DNA of 55,217 bases from Cycloclasticus sp. (GCA_002733135.1 NVUJ01000003.1:98508-153724); one strand, 5' to 3'. Numbered from the stretch's first letter, positions 37,409 through 47,651 are shown. A program made the numbers and translations. The notes: generated by a model from the sequence alone, not told the origin.

Positions 37409-40081
37409 ATGGGCGTTAAAAAATCTTTGGTTCTTGCTAACGATAACGATCCACAAGAAACGAAAGAGTGGCTCGAAGCCCTTGAAGCTGTGATTGAGCA
37501 CGAAGGTGAAGAGCGAGCGCATTACTTACTAGAAACGCTAATTGAAAAAGCGAGGTTGGTGGGGGCGGATATTCCATTTAGCGCCGAAACAGCGTACATC
37601 AATACAATAACCATTCCACAACAAGCACAATATGTAGGCGATACTGCCTTAGAGCATAAGATTAGGTCGTATGTTCGTTGGAACGCAATGGTGATGGTCC
37701 TTCGAGCGAATAAAACCACCAATGTGGGTGGGCATATTGCGAGCTTTGCTTCTTCTGCCACGTTATACGATGTGGGTTATAACCACTTTTGGAATGCGGC
37801 TAGCGATACGCATGGTGGTGATTTAGTTTATGTGCAGGGGCATGTGGCTACGGGTATTTATGCGCGCGCTTTTATGCTTGGACGGTTAAGCGAAGAACAA
37901 ATGGATAATTTTAGGCAAGAGGTTGATGGTGGTGGGCTTTCTTCTTATCCTCACCCTTGGTTGATGCCTGACTTCTGGCAGTTTCCAACGGTATCTATGG
38001 GCTTAGGCCCGATTATGGCGATTTATCAAGCCCGTTTTTTGAGGTATATCGAAGACCGAGGATTTGCAAAAACAGACGAAAGAAAAGTTTGGGCGTTTTT
38101 AGGGGATGGTGAAACAGATGAACCTGAATCTTTAGGTGCTATTGGCATGGCGGGTCGTGAAAAACTAGGCAATTTGGTTTTTGTCGTTAATTGTAATTTA
38201 CAGCGGCTTGATGGCCCCGTTCGTGGTAACGGCAAGATTATTCAAGAGCTTGAATCTAGCTTTAGAGGGGCGGGTTGGAACGTCATAAAAGTTATTTGGG
38301 GTAATCGTTGGGATGCTCTGTTAGCAAGAGACACAGCGGGGCATCTTCGTAAACGCATGATGGATTGTGTTGATGGCGATTATCAAACAATGAAAGCTAA
38401 AGACGGTGCCTATGTACGTGAAAACTTCTTTAACACCCCAGAACTTAAAGCCATGGTAGCGGATTGGTCCGATAAAGACATCTGGGATTTGAATAGAGGT
38501 GGGCACGACCCAGCAAAGGTTTTTGCAGCCTACGATGCAGCGTGTAAAGAGACAGAAAAGCCAACGGTTATTTTAGCTAAAACCATTAAAGGTTACGGTA
38601 TGGGCGAGTCAGGTGAGGCTCAAAATACCACGCATCAACAAAAGAAAATGAGCCATGACTCGCTGCTTTATTTTAGAGATAAATTTGAGCTACCTATAAC
38701 CGATGAAGAAGTAGATAACTTAGCGTACTTAACGTTCGATGAGGGGACGCCAGAACAAGAATACATGAAGAAAAAACGTGCCGACCTCGGAGGTTATTTG
38801 CCTGCACGTCGTCAAAAATCTGACTCGTTACCTATCCCGGACTTATCGGTGTTTGAGCCGATGTTAAAAGGCACCTCAAAAGGTAGAGAAATATCTACCA
38901 CGATGGCGTTTGTTCGGATTTTAAATATATTATTGAAAGATAAAGAAATTGGTAAACGTATCGTGCCAATTGTGCCAGATGAATCGCGCACATTTGGTAT
39001 GGAAGGGTTATTTCGTCAGTTAGGTATCTGGTCTCAAGTTGGGCAGTTGTATACACCCCAAGATTCAGAACAGTTGATGTTTTATAAGGAAGATAAAAAC
39101 GGCCAAGTATTGCAAGAAGGCATTAATGAAGCCGGTGGTATGTGTGATTGGATTGCGGCGGGTACATCGTATTCAACCAACAATGTGCCGATGATTCCTT
39201 TCTACATTTTTTATTCCATGTTCGGTTTCCAGCGCGTTGGCGATTTGGTTTGGGCGGCCGCGGATCAGCGTACGCGCGGATTTTTATTAGGTGGAACGGC
39301 AGGGCGAACAACGCTCAATGGCGAAGGGCTGCAGCATGAAGATGGACATAGTTTGTTGTGGGCTTCATCAGTGCCAAACTGCATTTCGTATGATCCGACG
39401 TTTAATTATGAACTCGCTGTCATTATGCACGATGGTTTAAAACGTATGTTCCAAGAGCAGGAAGACGTGTTTTATTACCTTACTGTAATGAATGAAAATT
39501 ACGCGCATCCCTCTATGCCAAAAGGTGTCGAGGACGGCATTATTAAAGGTATGTATTTGTTTAAACCAGCTGATGCTAGTGATAAGCCGACAGTCCAATT
39601 ATTAGGCGCAGGTACTATTTTTAACGAGGTAATCGCCTCGGCTGATTTACTAGCAGACGATTGGGGTGTTGCCGCAAACCTGTGGAGTTGTACCAGCTTT
39701 ACCGAGTTGGCGAGAGAAGGGCAAGCCTGTGAACGTGAAAACCGGTTGCACCCAACACAAGAAAAGAAAGTACCTTACGTGTCTCAGTGTTTAGGTAGTT
39801 TATCAGCCCCTGTTATCGCATCAACAGATTACGTGCGGTTATTAGCCGACTCCATTCGCCCATTTATTGATATGCCATACACGGTATTAGGCACAGATGG
39901 TTTTGGGCGCTCAGACACCCGTGAGAACCTTCGTCGCTTCTTTGAAGTGGACCGCTATTACATTACGGTAGCAGCATTAAATGCGTTGGCTGATGCAGGA
40001 CAAGTTAAAAAAGCAGTGGTTCAACAGGCCATTGAAAAATACGGCTTGGATATTTCAACGCCAGCGCCTTGGTTGGTTTAA
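37409..40081 (+). CDS. aceE: pyruvate dehydrogenase E1 component (homodimeric)
   Basis: Thiamine-diphosphate enzyme that decarboxylates pyruvate and passes the acetyl group to lipoyl-E2. It has 890 residues from the ATG at 37409, which has GGAG upstream. The homodimeric gammaproteobacterial E1 layout is clear: SDTHGGDLVYVQGH in the substrate region, the ThDP/metal motif GDGETDEPESLGA followed by VNCNLQRLDGPVRGNGK, and a C-terminal transketolase-like half. It heads the aceE-aceF-lpdA operon. I see no PdhR operator-like sequence upstream, only a T9G6 tract at 37342-37356. Confidence 0.97.
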   Translation: MGVKKSLVLANDNDPQETKEWLEALEAVIEHEGEERAHYLLETLIEKARLVGADIPFSAETAYINTITIPQQAQYVGDTALEHKIRSYVRWNAMVMVLRANKTTNVGGHIASFASSATLYDVGYNHFWNAASDTHGGDLVYVQGHVATGIYARAFMLGRLSEEQMDNFRQEVDGGGLSSYPHPWLMPDFWQFPTVSMGLGPIMAIYQARFLRYIEDRGFAKTDERKVWAFLGDGETDEPESLGAIGMAGREKLGNLVFVVNCNLQRLDGPVRGNGKIIQELESSFRGAGWNVIKVIWGNRWDALLARDTAGHLRKRMMDCVDGDYQTMKAKDGAYVRENFFNTPELKAMVADWSDKDIWDLNRGGHDPAKVFAAYDAACKETEKPTVILAKTIKGYGMGESGEAQNTTHQQKKMSHDSLLYFRDKFELPITDEEVDNLAYLTFDEGTPEQEYMKKKRADLGGYLPARRQKSDSLPIPDLSVFEPMLKGTSKGREISTTMAFVRILNILLKDKEIGKRIVPIVPDESRTFGMEGLFRQLGIWSQVGQLYTPQDSEQLMFYKEDKNGQVLQEGINEAGGMCDWIAAGTSYSTNNVPMIPFYIFYSMFGFQRVGDLVWAAADQRTRGFLLGGTAGRTTLNGEGLQHEDGHSLLWASSVPNCISYDPTFNYELAVIMHDGLKRMFQEQEDVFYYLTVMNENYAHPSMPKGVEDGIIKGMYLFKPADASDKPTVQLLGAGTIFNEVIASADLLADDWGVAANLWSCTSFTELAREGQACERENRLHPTQEKKVPYVSQCLGSLSAPVIASTDYVRLLADSIRPFIDMPYTVLGTDGFGRSDTRENLRRFFEVDRYYITVAALNALADAGQVKKAVVQQAIEKYGLDISTPAPWLV

Positions 40082-40102
40082 GGTGGGCGAGAGGAGAATT
40101 AG

Positions 40103-41686
40103 ATGCGTGGTTTAATTGATGTAGCGGTTCCCGACATAGGTGATTTCGATGCTGTCGAAGTCATTGAAGTCTTAGTGGCTGTTGGCGATACAGTGGACGT
40201 AGAGCAAGCACTACTGACCCTAGAAAGTGACAAAGCCAGTATGGAAATCCCATCTTCTGCAGCTGGCGTTGTTAAAGAGGTGTTAGTTAACGTGGGCGAC
40301 GCCGTATCAGAAGGGTCGGTTGTGGTTCGTTTGGCGTCAGTAGATAGCACGGCTGCAGCGTCGAAAGCTGAGAGCAAAAAGGAAGACAAAACACTAGCCA
40401 TTGCTGATTCAGGGTCGGTCGAAAGTATCAATATAAACGTTCCCGATATTGGGGATTTTGATGCAGTTGAAGTCATTGAAGTGAGTGTTGCGGTTGGCGA
40501 TGTGGTGGAAGAGGAGCAGTCTCTCATTACCTTGGAAAGTGACAAGGCGAGTATGGAGATTCCATCAACCGCAGCTGGTACCGTGACAGAGATAAAAGTA
40601 TTGGTTGGCGATAATGTTGCCGAAGGTGATTTAATCGTTGTGTTGAGTGGGCAACCTGCTGGGGCGGCTAAAACAGAAGCACCAGTGGTTGCAGAGGTAG
40701 CAAAACCCGCGCCGGCTGCAGCAACATCAGCACCAGCACCCATTGTGAGTGCGCCACCTGTTACTACTAAACCACAGGGACATATTCACGCAAGTCCAAC
40801 GGTGCGAAAGTTCGCTAGAGAGCTGGGTGTGGACTTAGCTACGGTTAAAAAGGCATCTGGGCCAAAACGGCGGTTATTAAAAGAAGATATTAAGCAACAT
40901 GTTAAGCAAATTTTATCGGGCACATCTTCGGCGGCAGTTAGTAGTGGTTCTGGCATACCGCCTATTCCGGCTATAGATTTCTCAAAATTTGGTGAGATAG
41001 AAGAAAAGCCGCTTAGTAAAATCAAACGACTCACGGGCACAAATCTTACTAGAGCCTGGTTAAATGTGCCGATGGTAACGCACCATGAATTGGCGGACAT
41101 TACAGAGATGGAAGCATTCAGAAAATCATTAAAACCCGACGCTGAGAGGCGTGGCGTTAAAGTGACGTTTCTTGCATTTATAATGAAAGCCTTGGTCGCT
41201 GCGCTTAAAGAGTTTCCGCAATTCAATGCATCACTTTCACCGGATGGGCAACGCCTTATTTATAAAAAGTACTATAACCTTGGTATTGCGGTTGCAACCC
41301 CAAATGGCTTGGTCGTGCCGGTGTTTAAAGACGTTGATAAAACCAATATTTTCGATTTGGCGGAACAAATGGGCGTGATCAGCAAGAAAGCACGCGACGG
41401 CAAATTATCGCCGAAAGAAATGCAAGGTGCGTGCATGACCATTTCAAGCCTAGGCGGTATTGGTGGCACAGCCTTTACGCCGATTGTTAATGCGCCAGAA
41501 GTGGCCATTTTGGGTGCCACGCGCGCCGATATTCAGCCGGTATGGAACGGTAAAGAATTTGAGCCGAGGCTGATGTTGCCACTGGATATGACGTACGACC
41601 ACCGCGTGATAGATGGATCTGATGCGGCGGCCTTTATGGTGGCGTTATCCGGCTATCTTAACGACATTCGTCGTGTATTGTTGTAG
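40103..41686 (+). CDS. aceF: dihydrolipoyllysine acetyltransferase, E2 of pyruvate dehydrogenase
   Basis: Core of the pyruvate dehydrogenase complex. It has 527 residues. There are two lipoyl domains, each with ESDKASMEIPS (lipoyl lysines 44 and 148), joined by charged and Ala/Pro-rich linkers. A peripheral-subunit-binding domain follows at about 230-270 (ASPTVRKFARELGVDL). The catalytic domain carries His500 in DHRVIDG. E. coli AceF has three lipoyl domains; two is common elsewhere. A strong GAGAGGAG precedes the ATG, 21 bases after aceE. Confidence 0.97.
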   Translation: MRGLIDVAVPDIGDFDAVEVIEVLVAVGDTVDVEQALLTLESDKASMEIPSSAAGVVKEVLVNVGDAVSEGSVVVRLASVDSTAAASKAESKKEDKTLAIADSGSVESININVPDIGDFDAVEVIEVSVAVGDVVEEEQSLITLESDKASMEIPSTAAGTVTEIKVLVGDNVAEGDLIVVLSGQPAGAAKTEAPVVAEVAKPAPAAATSAPAPIVSAPPVTTKPQGHIHASPTVRKFARELGVDLATVKKASGPKRRLLKEDIKQHVKQILSGTSSAAVSSGSGIPPIPAIDFSKFGEIEEKPLSKIKRLTGTNLTRAWLNVPMVTHHELADITEMEAFRKSLKPDAERRGVKVTFLAFIMKALVAALKEFPQFNASLSPDGQRLIYKKYYNLGIAVATPNGLVVPVFKDVDKTNIFDLAEQMGVISKKARDGKLSPKEMQGACMTISSLGGIGGTAFTPIVNAPEVAILGATRADIQPVWNGKEFEPRLMLPLDMTYDHRVIDGSDAAAFMVALSGYLNDIRRVLL

Positions 41687-41694
41687 GGGCTACG

Positions 41695-43437
41695 ATGGCT
41701 AATTTAATAGATATAAACGTTCCAGATATTGGTGAGTTTGATGACGGCGTAGAGGTGATTGATATTGCTGTTGTCGTTGGCGACAGTGTCGCGGTGGAAG
41801 ACAGTATTTTAACGCTGGAAAGTGACAAAGCCTCGATGGATATTCCCTGTACAGCGGCGGGCGTCGTTAAAGAAATCATGGTCTCCTTAGGCGATAAAGT
41901 TGTTGAAGGCGACGTACTAATTAAATTAGAAAGTGCAGATGTAATCAAGGTTTTTGCCAATTCTTCTGACGACGAATATCCAGTTGCAGAACCAATATCA
42001 ATTCCAGTTTCGTCAATTATAGATGGAGCGGACCTGCACGCTGAGGTATTGGTGATGGGCGCAGGCCCTGGTGGTTACACGGCAGCATTTCGCGCGGCAG
42101 ATTTAGGTAAAAAAGTGGTGTTGATTGAACGTTACGATTCGCTCGGAGGTGTTTGCTTAAACGTGGGGTGTATTCCTTCAAAAGCCCTCTTGCATCAAGC
42201 ACAAGTGATACATGAAGCGGCAGATATGTCTGCTCATGGTATTACCTTTCAAGCGCCTAAGCTTGATATCGATGGTATTCGTGGCAACAAAGAAAATATT
42301 ATTAAACGCTTAACGGGCGGTTTAGCGGGTTTGGCCAAGCAGCGAAACGTTACGGTAGTTACCGGTTATGCGCGTTTTTCTTCAAGCCATTCTGTCACGG
42401 TTGAAAATAATGGCGAAAGCCAAACGATATCGTTTGATAACGCGATTGTTGCAGCGGGTTCTCAGCCAGTTAAAATTCCAGGCTTTCCGTACGATGATGA
42501 ACGGTTAATGGACTCCACAGGTGCGCTCGCATTAGTAGATGTGCCAGAAACCATGCTTGTCATCGGTGGCGGCATTATTGGGCTGGAGATGGCGACGGTG
42601 TATCATGCACTGGGCTCAAAAATCAGCGTGGTTGAGCTGATGGATCAATTAGTAGCAGGTTGCGATAAAGACCTCGTTAAACCATTACATAAGCGCTTAT
42701 CCAAGCAGTTAGAAAACATTTACTTGAAAGCAAAAGTCACGGCGATTGAATCAACTGACGCAGGTTTAAACGTCAGTTTCGAAGGTGACAATGTGCCCGA
42801 ATCAGCCGTATATGACCGTGTGTTATTGTCAGTAGGGCGTAGTCCCAATGGCAAATTAATTGATGCTGATAAGGCTGGTGTTAATGTTGATGAACGCGGC
42901 TTCATTACCGTGGATAAACAAATGCGAACCAATGCGCCGCATATATATGCGATTGGCGATGTGGTCGGCAACCCGATGTTAGCGCATAAAGCCGTGCACG
43001 AAGCAAAGGTAGCCGCCGAAGTCATTGCCGGTGAAAAGGTCGCTTTCGACCCAATGACCATTCCGTCGGTGGCATACACCGACCCTGAAATTTCATGGAT
43101 GGGGCTGACCGAAACAGTGGCTAAAGTTGAGGGTATAAAATACGAAAAATCAGTCTTTCCGTGGGCGGCGAGTGGTCGTGCGTTGAGTATCGGTCGTGAT
43201 GAAGGTTTAACAAAAGTTCTTTGGGACCCAGAAACGAAACGTATTTTGGGTGCGGGTATCGTCGGTACGAATGCCGGTGAATTAATTGTCGAAGCCGTGT
43301 TGGCACTGGAAATGGGTTCGGATGTTGATGATATCTGTTTAACCATTCATCCGCATCCAACGTTGTCAGAAACATTGGGCTTTGCTGCAGAAATGCACGC
43401 CGGTACTATTACCGATTTATACATCAAAAAGAAATAG
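41695..43437 (+). CDS. lpdA: dihydrolipoyl dehydrogenase (E3) with N-terminal lipoyl domain
   Basis: FAD enzyme that reoxidises dihydrolipoamide with NAD+. It has 580 residues, about 110 more than ordinary E3, because of an N-terminal lipoyl domain (ESDKASMDIP, lipoyl Lys45) and a flexible linker. The FAD-binding VMGAGPGGYTAAFRAADLG is at about 120-138, the redox disulphide CLNVGC has Cys154/Cys159, the NAD motif is VIGGGIIGLEMA, and the C-terminal catalytic His-Glu is in HPHPTLSE. Lipoyl-E3 fusions are known in Neisseria and betaproteobacteria. It starts 8 bases after aceF. Confidence 0.97.
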   Translation: MANLIDINVPDIGEFDDGVEVIDIAVVVGDSVAVEDSILTLESDKASMDIPCTAAGVVKEIMVSLGDKVVEGDVLIKLESADVIKVFANSSDDEYPVAEPISIPVSSIIDGADLHAEVLVMGAGPGGYTAAFRAADLGKKVVLIERYDSLGGVCLNVGCIPSKALLHQAQVIHEAADMSAHGITFQAPKLDIDGIRGNKENIIKRLTGGLAGLAKQRNVTVVTGYARFSSSHSVTVENNGESQTISFDNAIVAAGSQPVKIPGFPYDDERLMDSTGALALVDVPETMLVIGGGIIGLEMATVYHALGSKISVVELMDQLVAGCDKDLVKPLHKRLSKQLENIYLKAKVTAIESTDAGLNVSFEGDNVPESAVYDRVLLSVGRSPNGKLIDADKAGVNVDERGFITVDKQMRTNAPHIYAIGDVVGNPMLAHKAVHEAKVAAEVIAGEKVAFDPMTIPSVAYTDPEISWMGLTETVAKVEGIKYEKSVFPWAASGRALSIGRDEGLTKVLWDPETKRILGAGIVGTNAGELIVEAVLALEMGSDVDDICLTIHPHPTLSETLGFAAEMHAGTITDLYIKKK

Positions 43438-43441
43438 CACG

Positions 43442-44218
43442 GTGGATTTAGCTTTTCAACAATTCGGCTCTCATGGAGAGCCCATTATCATTATGCATGG
43501 GTTGTTTGGCAGCGCCAGAAATTGGCGTGGTATCGCGCAAAAGCTATCGAAAAACGCAGTGGTGTATACCGTAGACTTACGCAACCACGGTGCCTCGCCA
43601 CACGTGAAGCAAATGCCTTATTCTTTGATGGCTGAAGATATCGTACATTTTATGCAGCAACAAAATTTTCAGTCGGCACAGGTATTGGGGCATAGCATGG
43701 GTGGTAAGGTCGCTATGCAGCTGGCGTTAAATTACCCGGAACGTGTTAATCGTTTAATTGTGGTGGATATGGCGCCCGTTACATACACGCATAATTTCAA
43801 TGACATATTAACGGCACTGAGCAATATTCCAATGGAGACCATCAGTTCAAGAAATGACGCTGACGAGATTCTAAAAAAGAGCATAGATGTTTTAAGCTTA
43901 AGGCAATTTTTGTTACAGAACTTAGTAGCAAAAGAGTCTGGCGGGTATGCGTGGCGGGTGAATCTCGACAGCATTAAAAGCAATATGTCGAACATCATGG
44001 GCTTTCCAAAAGAAAACAAAAACGTCACATACACCAACCCCACATTGTTTATCGGCGGCGGTAATTCAACGTACTTAGCAGAACGTTACTTGGCCGCAGT
44101 AAAGACATTATTTCCATCCGCGCAAGTTGATATTCTCAAAGGCGTTGGGCACTGGCCGCAAGTAGAGGCTCCCAAAGCCTTCCTCTCTTGTCTAGAACCT
44201 TTTTTGGGCGTAGATTAG
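43442..44218 (+). CDS. alpha/beta-fold hydrolase (YbfF-like esterase)
   Basis: A 258-residue hydrolase. The GTG at 43442, 4 bases after lpdA's stop, gives the usual compact start VDLAFQQFGSHGEPIIIMHGLFGSARNWRG. Motifs: HGLFGSARNW (oxyanion region), the nucleophile elbow GHSMGGK, and a late acidic residue and His in GVGHWPQVEAPKAF. Closest in pattern to E. coli YbfF and to small acyl-CoA/ester hydrolases. Close spacing to lpdA suggests read-through from the pyruvate dehydrogenase operon. Confidence 0.88.
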   Translation: MDLAFQQFGSHGEPIIIMHGLFGSARNWRGIAQKLSKNAVVYTVDLRNHGASPHVKQMPYSLMAEDIVHFMQQQNFQSAQVLGHSMGGKVAMQLALNYPERVNRLIVVDMAPVTYTHNFNDILTALSNIPMETISSRNDADEILKKSIDVLSLRQFLLQNLVAKESGGYAWRVNLDSIKSNMSNIMGFPKENKNVTYTNPTLFIGGGNSTYLAERYLAAVKTLFPSAQVDILKGVGHWPQVEAPKAFLSCLEPFLGVD

Positions 44219-44265
44219 AAGCCATTGAGCTAGATTTTTACGTAATTAATTAAGGAGCAAGTCAG

Positions 44266-46161
44266 ATGGAACTGGTCAAAAAAACTGCTTTATTATGCAT
44301 TATTTTTTTTATTGCTTCATGTGCAGTAGTGCCAGAAGTTCATATTCCGAAGGGTGATCCTGACGCTAAGAAAAAACTTGTGGTTTTCATGGATGGAACC
44401 GCGAATGCAGAAAATAGTTACACAAATGTTTCTAAATTAAGAAATTTAGTTACGCTACAAAATAGGTCTGATATTAGAACAACGTATATCGCCGGTGTTG
44501 GAACGGGTATGCGTGTGTTGGGGATGGCGGCTGGCTTTGGGATGGCCAATGATATTAGGCAGGCGTATGATTTTTTAACTGTTAATTATAAGACGAACCA
44601 AGATAAGATTTACTTGTTTGGTTTTAGTCGTGGTGCCTATGCGGTACGTGCATTGTCAGGATTGATTCAAGTAGCGGGTATTCCAGATTTATCAGAATTA
44701 ACCATCAATCAAAGAAAAAAAAGAATTGATGGGCTCTTTAAGGCGTATCGGTATGGAGTGGGCGCACAGATTAAATCGGAAAGGGTTGAAAAATGGAGGC
44801 ACAACAATAAAACTCAGTTAGTAGAAAATAGACAAGGGCAGGCGATTGAAATTGAGTTCGTCGGTATTTGGGACACGGTCTCAGCCCTAGGTATCCCTGT
44901 CTCGTGGGGGTGGGTAAAAAAGAGCGTAGACATATTTGTTGATTTGTTGCCCAATGGCCAGTCGTCCTACCTTATCGCGCTTTGCAATGTTAAAAGAATT
45001 TCACATGCATTATCTTTAGACGACGATAGAGCGGACATATTTACACCAGTTTTCGTTCCAGAAGAACCAGATGAGTCCTGTACTGTTGGGGAGCGAATTA
45101 TTAATAGAAAAATTAATCAGGTGTTTTTTTCAGGAGCTCACGCTGATGTTGGAGGTGGCTATCCAGATACTGACATTGACGGAGTCTCTTTAAATTGGAT
45201 GTTATCAGAGATTGTAGATGAGGATTTGCTGCCTGAGGCGACAGCTGTGTATGCCGACCCATACGGTCAAACACATGATCCAGAGTCTGGCGGGTGGTCT
45301 CTTTTATATCATTTTGAGCATAGGGATTTTTCTGACCCTGAAGTAGTGAAATTATTAGGATCTACTTTAAAAGTCCACCCTGCGGTTATAGACCGGCTTG
45401 AACGCGTACCCAATAAATGCCATGAGACACAATGGGAAACGTTTAAGCGATTTAAAAGTTGCTTTGAAGGTAAAACAGGGTGGAGAAATAATGGACAGGT
45501 TTGTGATGCCGGTAAGGATGGTTGTGAAAAAGTAGAAATAGGCGGCATAGTCTTAAAGGCCCCTTTACCCAAAGACTGTGAATTAAAGGTCATAGTGGAT
45601 GATAGCTATACAACACCGGAGAGGAATGCCATACCCTATGCGTCGAAATTAGTACGACGAATTGCTTTTGACCCTCAAGTGAATGGCATGAGGACGGGTA
45701 TTAAATTAGTTAAAGGCGGTAATTACAGGTTCGTTATTTCTGATGTGATTGGATGGAGAGACGGTGTGGATGAGGCTGAAGATAAGACAGGAAGCTGCGC
45801 AACACCAGAAGTGGGCCGACGGATATCTCGTTCGGATGGTAACTGGATAACGTCAAAGTTTCCACAATATATGGGGAAGTTGTCTGGTTATAAACTTACA
45901 TCAGGTTATATGGAGTTGTTGGGTGAAGTGAATGGCGAAACCATCCAAATTGGACGGTTGGCTCGTGAGGAAAGAATTTTTTCATTAAGAGATGATAATT
46001 CATCGAGCATAAATAGAAACAAAGTAACATATAAAAGGCCAAATCGAGGGGAAGATTACGAACTAATTCTTAGAGTTAATGAACCAAGGATTCCGCCCTT
46101 GAAAGGCTATTATACAAACAATAGAGGTTCGTTGGTGCTTGAGGTATATAAGGTGAACTAA
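44266..46161 (+). CDS. DUF2235 family lipoprotein, predicted phospholipase/lipase
   Basis: A 631-residue predicted lipoprotein: the signal ends FIASC (Cys19). A DUF2235 alpha/beta-hydrolase domain covers about 36-330, with VVFMDGT near its start, the nucleophile Ser121 in GFSRGAYAVRAL, an Asp in VGIWDTVSALG and the His of SGAHADVGGGYPD. The same family includes type VI secretion Tle1-type phospholipase effectors, but no secretion genes or immunity partner are nearby, and a lipidated form points to the cell's own envelope. The C-terminal 230 residues (about 400-631) have paired cysteines and no family I recognise. AAGGAG precedes the ATG. It is flanked by unrelated genes. Confidence 0.85.
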   Translation: MELVKKTALLCIIFFIASCAVVPEVHIPKGDPDAKKKLVVFMDGTANAENSYTNVSKLRNLVTLQNRSDIRTTYIAGVGTGMRVLGMAAGFGMANDIRQAYDFLTVNYKTNQDKIYLFGFSRGAYAVRALSGLIQVAGIPDLSELTINQRKKRIDGLFKAYRYGVGAQIKSERVEKWRHNNKTQLVENRQGQAIEIEFVGIWDTVSALGIPVSWGWVKKSVDIFVDLLPNGQSSYLIALCNVKRISHALSLDDDRADIFTPVFVPEEPDESCTVGERIINRKINQVFFSGAHADVGGGYPDTDIDGVSLNWMLSEIVDEDLLPEATAVYADPYGQTHDPESGGWSLLYHFEHRDFSDPEVVKLLGSTLKVHPAVIDRLERVPNKCHETQWETFKRFKSCFEGKTGWRNNGQVCDAGKDGCEKVEIGGIVLKAPLPKDCELKVIVDDSYTTPERNAIPYASKLVRRIAFDPQVNGMRTGIKLVKGGNYRFVISDVIGWRDGVDEAEDKTGSCATPEVGRRISRSDGNWITSKFPQYMGKLSGYKLTSGYMELLGEVNGETIQIGRLAREERIFSLRDDNSSSINRNKVTYKRPNRGEDYELILRVNEPRIPPLKGYYTNNRGSLVLEVYKVN

Positions 46162-46218
46162 CCGCTTAATAAATGGTTGGTATTAAGTCGAGGAGCTTCA
46201 AGGGTTTGTGCATTCAGG

Positions 46219-46224
46219 TATAAT
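46219..46224 (+). promoter_or_regulatory. candidate -10 element for argG
   Basis: A perfect TATAAT at 46219-46224, 36 bases before the argG start. The best -35 candidate, TTCAAG at 46197-46202 (16-base spacer), is poor, so the promoter may depend on an activator, or this may be chance. Confidence 0.35.
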
Positions 46225-46259
46225 TCGCGCATTCAAAATTTTAAGTTGCGAGTAATACC

Positions 46260-47477
46260 ATGTCGAAGCAAGAAGTTAATAAAGTAGTTTTAGCCTATTC
46301 GGGCGGATTAGATACCTCAGTTATTCTTAAGTGGTTGGAAGACGTTTATAACTGCGAAGTTGTAACGTTTACGGCTGATTTAGGTCAAGGTGAAGAAGTT
46401 GAACCTGCGCGCGCAAAGGCTGAGGCGTATGGCATCAAAGAAATTTATATCGATGACTTGAAAGAAGAGTTTGTGCGTGATTTCGTATTCCCGATGTTTC
46501 GCGCTAATACCATTTATGAAGGCGAGTATTTGTTAGGTACGTCTATCGCCCGTCCGCTTATTTCAAAACGCCTGATTGAAATTGCCAATGAAACAGGTGC
46601 CGATGCTATTTCGCACGGGGCAACGGGCAAAGGCAATGACCAAGTTCGATTTGAATTAGGTGCTTATGCGCTAAAACCGGATGTAAAGATTATTGCTCCG
46701 TGGCGTGAGTGGGATTTGAGCTCACGCGACTCGCTGATGGCTTATGCCGCAAAAGCGGGTATTGCGATTGAGCAAAAACGGGGTAAAAAATCTCCGTACT
46801 CTATGGATGCTAATTTACTGCATATTTCATACGAAGGCGATATTTTGGAAGACCCATGGGTTGAGCCAGAAGAAGATATGTGGCGTTGGAGTGTGTCGCC
46901 AGAGAATGCGCCAGAAACACCTACTTACATTGAGTTGGATTTTAAGAATGGTGACATCACCGGCATTGACGGACAAGACCTATCGCCAGCCACAGTACTA
47001 GCCGAATTAAACAGAATTGGCGGGGCTAACGGTATTGGCCGCACAGATATCGTAGAAAATCGTTATGTTGGCATGAAAGCGCGTGGTTGTTATGAAACAC
47101 CGGGCGGCACCATCATGTTACGTGCACACAGGGCGATTGAGTCCATTACCTTAGATCGGGAAGTTACTCACTTAAAAGACGAGCTTATGCCGCGCTACGC
47201 CAGCCTTATCTACAACGGCTATTGGTGGAGCCCAGAGCGTGAAATGCTACAAACAATGATTGATGCGTCACAAGTAACGGTTAATGGCCGTGTTCGTTTA
47301 AAGCTGTATAAAGGCAACGTTATTGTTGTAGGGCGTGAGTCTTCTACAGATAGCTTGTTTGATGAAAATATAGCCACGTTTGAAGACGATGGCGGCGCCT
47401 ATAATCAAAAAGACGCAGAAGGCTTCATTAAATTGAACGCTTTACGCATGAGAATTGCAGCAAGAAAACGCCAATAG
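46260..47477 (+). CDS. argG: argininosuccinate synthase
   Basis: Joins citrulline and aspartate using ATP in arginine synthesis. It has 405 residues, the common short type. Signatures: the ATP pyrophosphatase loop [11 protein letters not shown] at the start, [17 protein letters not shown] in the middle and [17 protein letters not shown] near the end. It stands alone, with its own candidate promoter. Confidence 0.97.
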   Translation: MSKQEVNKVVLAYSGGLDTSVILKWLEDVYNCEVVTFTADLGQGEEVEPARAKAEAYGIKEIYIDDLKEEFVRDFVFPMFRANTIYEGEYLLGTSIARPLISKRLIEIANETGADAISHGATGKGNDQVRFELGAYALKPDVKIIAPWREWDLSSRDSLMAYAAKAGIAIEQKRGKKSPYSMDANLLHISYEGDILEDPWVEPEEDMWRWSVSPENAPETPTYIELDFKNGDITGIDGQDLSPATVLAELNRIGGANGIGRTDIVENRYVGMKARGCYETPGGTIMLRAHRAIESITLDREVTHLKDELMPRYASLIYNGYWWSPEREMLQTMIDASQVTVNGRVRLKLYKGNVIVVGRESSTDSLFDENIATFEDDGGAYNQKDAEGFIKLNALRMRIAARKRQ

Positions 47478-47481
47478 CAAA

Positions 47482-47511
47482 CAAAAAAACACCCTCCAAA
47501 TTGCTGAGGGC
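47482..47511 (-). terminator. terminator-like hairpin oriented for the minus strand
   Basis: Stem CCCTC/GAGGG (47492-47496 and 47506-47510) with a 9-base loop. Only the minus strand carries a T-run after the stem (T7 opposite 47483-47489), so it would stop leftward transcription, though no minus-strand gene is visible nearby. On the plus strand it could give only weak termination after argG. Confidence 0.35.
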
Positions 47512-47651
47512 GAAAAAGGACTCTTGATACGATTGAGGTCGAGAGAGCAGTTGTTAAAAACTGCCATTAAGAGTTACAGATAGCTTACGGGTATATCCAA
47601 TGTTTGGGCATGTGGCAAATTGTCACTGGTAAGTCGGATGAATGATTCGAT

